64,000 nt of DNA from NCBI GenBank assembly GCA_963457665.1, contig OY735216.1:47357325-47421324 (forward strand), written 5' to 3'. Below are positions 35,353-48,100 of this stretch, in pieces. The translations under genes and the position numbers were made by a program. The notes under the pieces are model-generated. The model had not been told where the DNA came from. It ran no database searches and saw only the letters and a list, made by a program, of their open reading frames with translations. Within the stretch, counting starts at the first letter, position 1. Every line of letters starts with the position of its first letter. Origin of the DNA: Thysanoteuthis rhombus. Its lineage: Eukaryota > Mollusca > Cephalopoda > Oegopsida > Thysanoteuthidae.

Positions 35353-38300
35353 CTGAAAGAAGACAAAAAGAGGAGTACATAATTCATTGAGAATCTTCAG
35401 AGATTTTGAGTGGACAATCAAACAGACAGACAAACATGGGTGAACACAATCTCTGTCCTAGTGCTGGATTAACAATGTATAGGGGTCTCGCAATTTCAAG
35501 GGCCCTGCACTAAATGCTTGCAAGCTATTAATTCTGATGCAGAGATTCAGCATTGGCTCTATTACTACAGTACTATACCATTACCAATTTTCATGAACAG
35601 CAAGTGTTTTCAAGATTAGAGATCTAAACCAATTATTATTATTATTATTATTATTATTATTTCATACTGTAATTAATGGAAATGTAGTGTCTATGTAATA
35701 CATAAATGACACATAGATAAGAAGGCATTTGAAACAGAAGTCATAAAGCACAGCAGAAAGATCAAAATGAAAAAAAGTAATACTTGTACTGAAATGTAAG
35801 ACACATTTGTTATTGTCTGGCTGTATAGCAAATGAAAATAAATTGATTAGTTAGTAAGTAAAAAATGAATGTATTTTAATATCAATGAATATTTTCTTAA
35901 TTTGAGGCCCCTTTCAATACAAGCAACAGGCCCCACACTTGCTTAATCCTGCCCAGCTCATTGTTGGCAATGAAGAAAAGGAAAAAGTATTTTATTTATT
36001 AAAACATTAGATAGCAACTCACTTTGACTGCTGCTTCTGATTCATGTTCTTTAAAGTCATTGTAAGCCATTATTTCAGCCATGATAAATCCCTTTTCAAA
36101 ATCTGTATGAATTTTACCAGCAGCTTGTGGGGCTTTGGTGTTTTTCTGTTAAAAAGAAACAATGATTTATCACAAGAATTATAGCTTGTATAAAAATTAT
36201 TTTGAAATTCTTATACTGAAGAAAATCAAGTTTTTTGGCCCAGAGAAAAGTAAAAATAGATATTTTTTATTCATTGCATGAAATAAGAAAAAAAAAAAGT
36301 AATGACAAGAACATCAGTATTTTTTTTTTTTTAAATGAAGACTATGAATAGTAAAACTACTCTATGGACTAAGCTGAGATTTGGCCCTTAAACATTCTTT
36401 TTGATCCTGGGGTATGTGTGCCAAATTACAGCCATGTCCATTGGGTAGGTTTTCTTTTCTTTATCCTCTCTATCATACTTTTTTCTCTAAGAGACTAGAT
36501 TAATCCCCGTAAAAAATTTATGTATTTATTTTTATTATGATGATAATGATAATATTATTAATAATGATAATAACATATAAATAGAACTATTGGATGGATT
36601 ATGCTAAATTTTGGCAACCATGTTTTTAATCCTAAAAATGGAGCTTGCATATTGGAATTGTCCCAAATTATAACAGGAAAACAGTAAAAATAAAACAATC
36701 AAAAAAAAAAAAAAAAGTACTTGAGGAAGACATGCTATCACCACTATAACAGTTTGAGTTACTTGCCCTTCTTTTATTTATTTTATTTATCTACTTTTTG
36801 TTCAGTTTTTAATAGATCTTTCATTTCCCATACATCAATTAATTTTTATTTTGAAATATATGTATAGAAAAAAGCTTATGAAGATAAAGAGCCTCAAATG
36901 AGTATAGTTTAAAAATAAAAAAAATTAAAAAAAGAGAAAGTTCACGATTGAGGTTGTAATAAGCTTATTTCTGTATGTACAATTCTAATCGAAAAATAAA
37001 TCGTTATTCATATGGGAAACGAAAGGTCAGTTACAGACTGAATAAGAAGTAAATAAATAATTTTGCCTGGTGTTGAAATATATTAGAAATATTTTATGCC
37101 TTTCCAAACAGAAATTGTAAATTTTAGACCACTCTGTTACCAAAGATTTAATCCACTTTGATCAAAACAAAGATGAAATGTAGAATTCGAGCCCAATCAA
37201 CTACATAAAAAGAATATTGTGAGGAAATAGAATCACAAAATTTAAAAAGATTCAATCAAAACTAGGACTGTGTAATTAAATAAATAAACACAGTGAAGAC
37301 TAAAAAATGAATCTTTCTAAAGGATGAAAGTTGGGTCCTCAAAAGCAATGAAGAATCCATAGTTTTAGCTGACTGTTAAGTCATTGTTTTTGTATCAAAC
37401 CAATTGGATGACTCCATTTTTGGATGCTTCAAATGTAAGTTTCACCAGGGTGAAATCACATAAATTTTATGTCATGTCTGGTGATCACTCTGTCAAACAA
37501 ATTGTACTAAAGTAAAGATTGGATTTGAGGGAATAATTTTTATCAAGTAGAAGTATTTTTTATTGATAGAGATGCAAGTATTAATCAAAACACTATTAAC
37601 TTACTTGGATTGTCCATGCCTTCACTTCATCCTTCCCACTTGTAAAGAAATACATCAACTGCAGGGCTTTGTAACCTTGGACAATAATCTTATCCATAGC
37701 ACTGAAAAGAGAAAAACATTTAGTTATATATTTCTTTGGGTTTTACAAACTAGTTGTAAATGGTAATAGTAAATTTAATTTGACTGAAATTCACCTTCCT
37801 CGCCAAATAAGAAAGAGACAGAACATGTAAGTACATATGAAGAAAACTGAGTGTATGTAGGCACCACAATTACTCAGAAACTGACCATTGTGCAAAGTTG
37901 ACAATCAGCAGATATATAAGTCAGCACCCAAGGCAGAGCAGCATTGAGTTTGAAGTTGTTTGGATCAGCGGTTCTCGGGAGATTTGATAAAAATTAATAA
38001 AACATTTAGAAATACATAAATTTAGATATTCTACATGAAAATTTTCAACACTGATTGATCTAAATTTAGATATGAAATATCTAAATTAGTTAAGCTGAAG
38101 AGAAGTAACCCAATCACTTTAGAGGTGTAGTTTCATCTGAAGGATGGAAAATTATTTTACAGGTAATTATGGCAGTCTAGATCCTTCCAAAAATTAATCT
38201 AACACTGCCCTAGTGTAACAAATTTCTTAATTTTAGAATGATTCTTTTTCTCAAAAGTAAACCATTTTTTTTACAAATAATTTCAGAATATCTTTGAAAG

Positions 38301-41300
38301 AATTTATAAATATGTAGGGTGCTCGCACTTCTATGACGCTAACCTCGCCTATAACTTCCTATCTAATAAAATGCCAAGTCTCGCTTTGAGCTCAAGTCTT
38401 CTCTTTGGTGTAAGAAGTACATCGTGAAAGAGACTCATTCTGGAGCAAAGGTCGAAGCCATTGTAAACAGGAATGAGAGAGAAGTTGGTTCCTGAATGAC
38501 ATATTAATAAAAATGAGTTACGGTTTAAGTAAGCAAAAGACATGACAATCACAATAAAAAATGCAGAGCTGAAAAAAGTAGACCACAACATCTACCGAGG
38601 ACAACAAATATCCATGAAATCCTCAAAAGGAGAAGAAATCAATTGAAGAATCACTCTAGGTTGGCAAGCTTTTGGTAGAGCAAGCTCAAACTTCAAGAAC
38701 AAGAAAACTCTAATAATCCTGGAAAGGGTATACAACCAATGCATCTTCCCAATAGTCACTTGTGGAGCTGAAACACAGAACTTGACCATAAGATTGACCC
38801 TCAAATCATGTTCAAGATCACAAGATAGCACTGTATATAAGAGAAAAAAACAGGAGTGAGAGATATTGTAGAATCTACTAGAAAACTTGAATGGCAATGG
38901 GCTAGTGGTGTTGTAAGAATGGCAGACAACTGTTGGAGAACCCAATCCACAACATGGATCCCCAGAGATCAAATCAAACTGTGGCTGGCAGAAAATAAGA
39001 TGATGTGATAAACTACACAAGTTTAGAAAGTACTGGCTCAGTGACACACATGATAGGTCTGGTGAATCTTGGTGCTGGTATACATTCAATGACAGATGCT
39101 AAAAGGTGGATGATGATGATGATTTGTAACTTTGTGGGGTCAGAGATGAGGACACATACAACAACTGGCTAATTATGCAGATATAAGATTGGCAACAAGA
39201 GAAACAGCAGATATAACAAAATATATTCTAGAACATATCGTAAATAATAGGTAATTGATTTTTGAATGATCAAATAGACAGGTATGGTTAGTCACTCAAT
39301 AGAAAATGTCATGTTTTCTGGCAGAATATGGTATTGGGAATGATCAATTAAAAAATTGGAAAATGGGGTGATCAATAGATAAATTACTCATATCTCTTTT
39401 TGTTGGGTGATGATCACTGAAAAAGTCTAAATTCAAGAAAAAAAAAAAGGGTGAATGCTGCCAGGCACAAACTGGGTGATCAATTAAGTAAAAACTTACA
39501 TTGTAAATAGACCCCCTATTAAAAACCGAAGAAAAAAAAAAACAAAAAACCAACACATTTTTCAAGACCTAAGTAAATATTTAAATTTTCATCCCTCTTG
39601 CTCCACTAGTTAAAATACTACACCAGCACGTAGCGGTTATGAAAATCAATCAACATGATATGAACTTCAAAGCCAGTTATGTTAGTCTGGCATAATTTGA
39701 CAATTGATAATAAACTTTATTATACACTGATTTACTCAGACTGTTGTCCTTATCTTGGGTTGTTATAATCCCTCGGTTTGGGATAGTGCAGAAAAGTCAT
39801 ACATTCTGGTTCAGGTAGATAGACAGCATTGCAAGGAAGAATTAACCGATATAAAATTCCCCCTTTCATGAACAACAGAACAAGAACAATCTACCCGAGC
39901 GATTGAATAAACAGTTCAGTTCAAAATTCCCAGAAGGTCCGACTACGACAGACACCCAAAGAAGGCCGGAGTGTGCAATGGCTGAAATGTTGTGTCAATA
40001 AGAAACAGAATGAGGACTCTAATCCAAGAGATTCAGAGTATATCAATGATAATTCCTCATCTCAGAAAATCAGAAAAAAAACAAAACATAATTAACTTAC
40101 CTATTGCAGTTGTTTTCTTTCATATATGTTTCTTTTTCCTCTGGCTCCATTTCAAAAAGCTTCAATTCCAAAGAACAGCTAAATGGTATGAGCAGGGCCC
40201 CAGCATCATTAGCATCAACCCAGGCCTTGATTTTTGCAAGCCTAAGGAATAAAACATACAATAAATATTTTGTTTCATTTAATGATTCTTTTATTTATTC
40301 TTGCTAATTAAGTGGATGATCAAGCAGCAAGTGAAATGGAAACGAAATGTTCTCATTCAATTAATTAGCAAGGGTCTTCAAATTCACTTTTAATTGTTGG
40401 TATACTATACTGGTGGGCTGAACGTTATATTAAATAGTTGCTTCCCTTAGAACTGGCATTACTTTCGGGACACCTTATTGGTGGGGGGGCATAAATAAAA
40501 TAAAAAAACAATGAAAAAATATCAGGCCATTGTTGGAAGGAGCTCGTAATAATCCTATTTGCTGGGGTAAATGAAAAAAAAAAGTTTTAATGCTCAGAAT
40601 ATTTGAAACATTATTATAGGAAAAAAAAAAGATTATTAAAGGGTAGCACCTGAATCTGAAACTGTGCTACCCAGAAACATTTGGGAATGATATACCATCA
40701 TACAAATTTAGTATGCCTCAAAGTAATGAGCCTTTAATAGCTCTGAAGTTGACCATTTCATACCCAATGGATGCTGATGTGGGGCCATGGCTGATTGGGG
40801 TTGTGATACTGCTCTTTGTAGTCCAGAGGGGTCAGGATTCATTCAGAGACCTCAAGACCAATGCTCTCATGTTCTTGCAATGGCAGTTGGGAGGACGAAA
40901 AAGAACTTCCGAGATGATCCAACCTACACTTCCACGTGTGCAACCACCACATTAAACTGACCTTGTATCACATCCTATACTCAAAGGGGTTTGGGTAAAT
41001 AGGACTTTTGTATGAATTTTGGTCAAGATTAAAAATAAGGAAATAACAAAAAGTAACTGAGGGAAGAAACCGATATTCCACAGTAATACTTCTGTATGAT
41101 GGATGGAAAGTAGCATTCAGTTAAGTCTTAGAGTTACATTGTAAATAGGACCCTTCTTGAAAAAGCTTACTTGCAAAACTTTTTCTATTTTTTGTGAAAA
41201 ATTGATTCAAGCAAATATTAACCTACATTTTTTCTCATAAAACATACATAAATACTGTACCATTTATTTTTTTTACGGATGTAATCCTTCTCCGACAAGT

Positions 41301-42088
41301 TGACCAAGTATATCACAGGTTTAGCAGTGAGGAATAAATGTTGATTCAAAACATCAACCTGAAAGAAAGGAAAAAGAATCATAATTATACGTATGAATCA
41401 TCTTTCCACACTTATACCTTCATTGAGGGTGTTGTAGGGTTAGGTACACAGGCAATTGTTAGTAAGATTCACTTCTGGCTCGCCAGGCTTTTTGAGGCTA
41501 ACGGCACCTGTTATTCTATAATAGGTCACCCATTTAGTTACTGACCAGGCTCAACATTGCTCAACCTTGTGACCTCATGAGAACTGATGTATCCTTTAAT
41601 GTGATTTGGCTCTGGGAGATGTTCCTCGTACAGGGGCATTGAATACCATTTTAAAGCCTTTGGTATGATTGGGTGGTGGTTTGAACACAGCTTACTGAAC
41701 CAAAGACAAGCACTTTACCACTGGGCTATAATGATAAAGTTCAGTCAACATTACTTTAGAGGGGGTTTTGAAATGAATACAGGTATGTGTCGCTTAATAT
41801 CTGGGGTACGTTCCAGCAATATGGATGTTAGATGAACATCGTATAATACTGTACACTATGCAAGCCTATTATGGCATACTGAACTACACTACTTGTACTG
41901 ACTATTCAGTCAAAATAATGAGCTATATTGCAGAGTTCTTTTTTTATCCCATTCAAGCATAAGTACCTTCCTCCATTCTCACTCTTGTTTATTACATAGC
42001 AAGGGTGGGTATTATATTGTGATATTATAGAAGATGTTGGCACAATCTCCCTGATAGTTGAAAGTACTTGAAGGAGAAGAAGAAGAAG

Positions 42089-42126
<38 letters not shown>

Positions 42127-45100
42127 GTGTATTTCCTTCAGCTAAGAGATGGTATTATTGTACCAAAGAAACAGTCACCACTCTCTCTAATATCAGTCTA
42201 TTAATGATAAATGGAAAGTACTCTTCTTATTAGTCAAAAACCCATTTCTTCAGTTTTGTTGACATTTGTATTTAAATCATTGTCAAGGCACCACATGCCA
42301 ACACCAAAAAACCTTACTGAATATGCCAGAATATAAGATGCACAATTGATTTAAAAATCGATGAAAATATTACAATAGTCCAGCATATATAGTATGTAGA
42401 AATAATTATGAAAAGATATAAGATTAATTATTAAATTAAAATTAGCGAAGTTGATCCAGTTGTGAGAGTCTTTTTATCCTTCGCAGAATATATTGACAAT
42501 AAAACAAGTGCTGACAGAACAAAATGGATTCTTAATATTTGGAGACAAGCACTCTTAATTTCACGAGGCTTAAAACAATAGTCCCTGAACACCGGGCCAT
42601 TGATTATTTCAGGCTACAAAACATGTACTATTGGACCATGAGGAAATGATATGATTTGATGATATTTCCTTGTAAAATAAAAACAAATTCATTTCCTTGA
42701 ATCCTAATATTAAATTCATTAGATAAACTCATTAAGAAATGTGATAGAATGTATTGCATACTTATAGTTGACTTATCACTTATATTTTGGTTGTGAATAC
42801 TGTCAACAATAAATCGATTCACGGTGCAAAAAAGGTTGGGGACCACTGATTTAAAAGTGCTGTTTTGGGTCCTAACAACAATAAAAAAATTTACTTACCT
42901 CCTTTGCATCCCAACTCGTCTTCCGAGGAAGTACATTATTTTCAAGGTTTGCAAGGACTTTCACCAAAGTCTCCTAAAAATTGATTGAAACAATACTTGA
43001 GAAGAGAAAAAAAACAAGAAAAAAAAAAAACCCAATTGAAACAAAAGCAGGGCCCAACAATGCAGTATCTCAGAGGACTAAATTCCTTAAAACATGTATT
43101 ATATATCTGAAAATAAGACACAGAGTCTGGGTTGAAAGCCCTTGACTGCAAAAACGATATGGTTAGCCTAAAAAATTTTTTAGGTTTAGTTGTCACAAAT
43201 TCAGTAAAGGCACAAATTATAGCCTCCCTTTTATGGAAGCTCTTATTATGGATATGAATTTAATGCTCACAAGGCAAAAGGAGCAAGTAACCTAACCAAT
43301 GAGTAACCTACTTGAAGAGTTTGGGTAGGTGGACTGACCAACAAGCGTCTAAAAGAAATGTGTTGATACAATGAAAAAATTTTTTTTTTAATTTACCTAA
43401 AAGTGCAAGGGAAGTAACTTTGATTAGAAGTTACTTTCCTTGATTTGAAATTGAAATCTTTTCATATGAATTTAAGAGTTAATATCTTACAGAAGGGATT
43501 ATCAAGAGGAACCGAACGAGTAAACTTACATATTCTGGCTTCTTCTTTTTGTCGCCTCCTCGATTCACAGATCGTTCCAAACCTTCAGTTTGCTTCTTCA
43601 GATATTCTATATCTTTAAATCGTAATTCATCACTGATGATACTGAGATCTCGTACTGGATCTACTTCTCCTTCAACATGAACAATCTCCTCATCGTCAAA
43701 TACCCCTGTAAGTAAAGTCACAAGCCCGTTTGAGATTAGAATGAAAACCAGCTCCATATGTGGTATTTTCTGCAAGATGTCTACTTTACATAATCAAACA
43801 AAAAGATAAAAATTCAATTTAGCTACTCTGATGAGCACAACCTACAGGTCCACTTGAGCATTATACTTACACAGTAAATCAAAACCTAGGCTAAATACAA
43901 AGGAATATGATGAAGTGAAATATATATGAAGACTAGGAGTATAAAATGTACAAGTCTGACCAATGCAAATACTTCAACTTTTGTATTGTATGTCTAATAT
44001 ATTCCTGTAGCAGCTCCATTTTCTTTATTCTATTCAAGTTGTCAAGATTGAATGATATATTAACTGTGTAACGATAGGAGATCATTTCAGATAAGTTTCT
44101 ATGTAATATAATGCAATTCATAATTAATACTGTCAGACCAAATATGTCCATTTTTTAAATACATACTGTCACATTGAAAGAAACAAAAAAGACTGAGAAT
44201 AAATGAGATGAGTTTTTGGGTCGAAAGCAGTTATTAGGCCTTCGTATCACCAGCGGGCTGTTTAGCACAATGGTAAGTGCATCACTATGTTGAAGCGGCT
44301 ACCCTATCGGTGGCAGGTTCAATTCCGGCAGCAGCACCATTATCCCTGATTGTTCATTCTATTTATGTTATCTAAATTGAATGATATATATTATCGAGTA
44401 ACAAAAGGAGATTTCAAATAAATCTCTATATGATATAACACAATTTATAATTCATTCTGTCAGACCAAATACGTCAATTATTATGATGTTAACTAATGTT
44501 TGGCTACTCGGACGTCATATATAGATAATCAGAATCAGACTTTTAGTATTATAGATAAGAAAGGACTTACTGATAACGTGGAAAATAGCATCACATGCAC
44601 TGATGTTGGAAAGGAAAGCATTGCCAAGACCTTTTCCCTCATGGGCTCCCTGGACCAATCCAGCAATGTCAACAACATTCAGAAAGGCAGGAACTTTGCT
44701 GAAATAACAAAGACAAATTTTTTTTTTAAATTCCTTTTTTTTTTTACCACAAAGCCTATAACATTATCAGGCTCTTTTGCATTATAGAATAATGATTATG
44801 TTTTCAATAAAGTCTCTGAAATTTGCAGGGGGACGGGTCAGGCAAGCAGACCACTTGCAAAATTGAAATCCTACAAATAACTTTTGACCCGTTACCAAAT
44901 CGACACCTTATGAAAGAGAAATATAAAATCAAATAAAACTTAATCTCATCTTCAGAATCTTTCTGTTGGTAGCAAGATTGGCAAAAATATGAAATAAATA
45001 TTATCTGTGTACACCTTAAAGAACAAGAGATTCTAGAAGTATTAGTTGTTCATTTCTCTTTGGAGGGTGGAAAGTGAAGGCCTATTGATAACAATATAGT

Positions 45101-48100
45101 GATTTTTGTAAACAAATATGTATCTGAGGTTGCATCCATTTCATCTTACTGAGGAGAAATGAACAACTAACATCCATCGCAAATTTTTCCTTCAATTAGT
45201 CATCAGCTCAACCCAGCAAGGTGTCTCTTTTACCTTCTTCTGTGCCTGAAGAATATGAAACAAATATGACACATCAAATTCCACACATTTTGCTCGATTT
45301 TTTTTTATTGATCTGCAAAATTGGAGGGGACTGTTGTACTCTTACACTGGATACTGCTTCAGCTGCCCCAATTTGAGCTTTACACATCACATTACTACTT
45401 CATAATCCAGTCATTTTGAATATCCCCAGTAGTTGTATGGCCCTGATGTAACTCGGGTACTAATCACAGGGCACCTTACTGTACAAGCGTGTACATACAC
45501 TCTCCTTTGAGGTTACTCAACCAGCAGTGAGATGCCATTAAATGTGTTGGCATACTGTGCAACCACCACATTCATGCTGGGACAAGTGTGTGAAATCAGG
45601 CAGTATAGATCAAGGACTAAAGATAAGGAAAATTAAAAAATACAAGTCTGGCTTCTACGGGGTCAAACATCTTTCCTACTATTCTGACTGAAGATGATTA
45701 TTACATTTGTATTGTATATTTGATAATAAATAAGAAAATATTTTTAGTATAAAATATATTTAGAATGAAATAAGCCCGAGTGTATTTGTAACATACATTT
45801 CTGTAGATAAGTAAGACTGGTCAGTTTGGCTCAGTCCATAAGGGAGCCGATTTAATATCAGCTACAAATGTCTGCATTTACATCCCTGTATATCTAATTT
45901 GGTAGTTCTCAAACTGTGTACTGCAACCATCTCCCAAGTGGATCAAGTAGATTTTTTCATAAGTGCCAACATGTATTTTTAGCCTTGATTAAATCCAGTA
46001 CTGATATCATCTGTCCTGCTTCCACCATGGAATTGCCGAACTAGTGGTTTTATCACTAGATTTTTAGAGATCTGAATCTTTTTAGAGACATGAAATGAAT
46101 TACATGGTCAACAACAAATTTTCATCAGGAAAGTGTTGTGATATACTTTGCAGAGTTTTGGATGTTGATTCCGAAAAGGTAATCTATTGTCTAGTATCAC
46201 ATCTAGTTTTCCTGAGGAGATGAAAGCTGTATTTTAGCATAACCCCTACAGAGCGCTATAGGGGGCCCAAAACTCAACATTTGTCCTTCTGAATGGTATC
46301 TTCATGTACCATATACATAGTAATTTTGATTTTCTACATGGAAAAGACCAGACTCTTGTTTCCATTTAACCCTTACTTATATTGCTTCATATAAAATGCA
46401 ATTGAAAACTGAATATGTTATATATGAATATGAATAGCAAAAAAATGATATGTACTTGAGTGAAACAAACTCAAAATCCATAGTCTTCAACAAAAATTGG
46501 TCTATTAGTTGAATCTTGATGAGAGAAAAGAAATTCAGTTTTGCTGACCAGTGTTATTATTACAGACTCACCTGAGTGGCTTGTAATGTTCACAAAGATA
46601 ATCAAACCGCTCATCAGGAACTGGTACTCGGCCTAAAAATCAAGATGCATTTACTTAATGGCTAAAATAACACAAAAAAACAAAACAAAACAATTACAAA
46701 GTGAGGATTTTCACTACAGTACAGGTGTATCTGAATGCAGCAGGTGTGGGTCCAGGTGTCAAGCAATTACAGTTGGAACACATATTTCTTTCTTGTTTTT
46801 GATGTTTGAAATTTTTCTTTTCAACATATTTATTTGTAAATTTTCCCCATTAAGACCCCCTACCCTGTTTCCTCATTTGAATCCCAACCCCCTGCTCAGA
46901 ATCCTGGATCTGCCCCTGTGCATTGTCACTGGATGAATTTCAAGGCTGTTTATTTAAATTTCACAGTAAGATGAGGGAAAAATATTATCTATAAAATTTT
47001 TTTATGACTACTCTGTGCCTTCTTTGTAATTCTATGGCTTTTGATCACAAATTTTTGTTCAGACCAATAACCTTTCAGTAGTGACTAAATAGCATTAATC
47101 GGAAAATATAGAATAAGCCTTATGCAAGATTCAAACCTACATACACATCACCAGGGGAAGCACCATTCAAATTCCATCTAAGGCTTATTCTTTATTTATC
47201 AATCAATGCTTTTAACACACTGCTGGAGGGTAATTGGTCTAACAATAACAAGCAATTGATAAAATCAAGATGAAGGTAAAAAATTCATAATGTTTCATAA
47301 TACTTTATCTAATGAAATTAAAACAAAAGCAAAAAAAAAAAAAAAAAATGTACAACAGAAAACACTTCTCTAAACCTCACTGGCTTAATTTTAGCAATAA
47401 CTGCCAGCAATCAGAAAATTGAACTTGGATGAAGTGCTTATATTGCATCACTTTTTCTACTTAAATGCATTTCTTTTTTCATTGCTTGTATATATAATCC
47501 ATGTATATTCTTGAATATAAGTTGAATATGAGTAGAAGATAAGGTTTGGAATTGAACAAAAGATTTCAGAAAATTTCTTTTTTCAGTGCCTGTATATATA
47601 ATCCATGTATATTCTTGAATATAAGTTGAACATGAGTGTAAGATAAGGTTTGGAATTGAACAAAATATTTCAGAAAATTGACTGAGTTCAATATAAGCTA
47701 AGTCTGTTATTCTCAAACAACGTTGTCATGAGAGCTATTCTCTTTTTATGAATTCACTGTTTATGGCACTGTCACCAAAATATGAATTTCTTCAACAAAT
47801 CAATTGCTGTTCTCAGGTTTTAAAAGTGAAATTCTCATCAGTGATGACAAATCTACCTGTAAAAATGATCTATAATAGATATTACACAAAGTGCACGATA
47901 TATTATCTATATAGCATTTCATAGGAAACCATGGAAATGAATGGAGTCAAAATGGGCATTATCATTCACTAATATGCATAGTGCCTGTCAATGCTGTATC
48001 CATAGGGGCCAAAGTATTCGCCATTTTTGACTGACCTGAGTAGAAGTTAAACTGCTAATTTTGGGCCATATTTTTTAGTAAAAAAAACAAAAACAAACTT

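Noticed and set aside
38592-39089. 165-codon minus-strand open frame, the longest in the window
   Set aside because: It is the antisense of a LINE fragment whose plus-strand translation gives recognised reverse-transcriptase-tail motifs.
44252-44345. Possible functional tRNA gene
   Set aside because: A and B boxes are good but the arms do not pair into a cloverleaf, and the sequence is joined to a SINE body repeated elsewhere.
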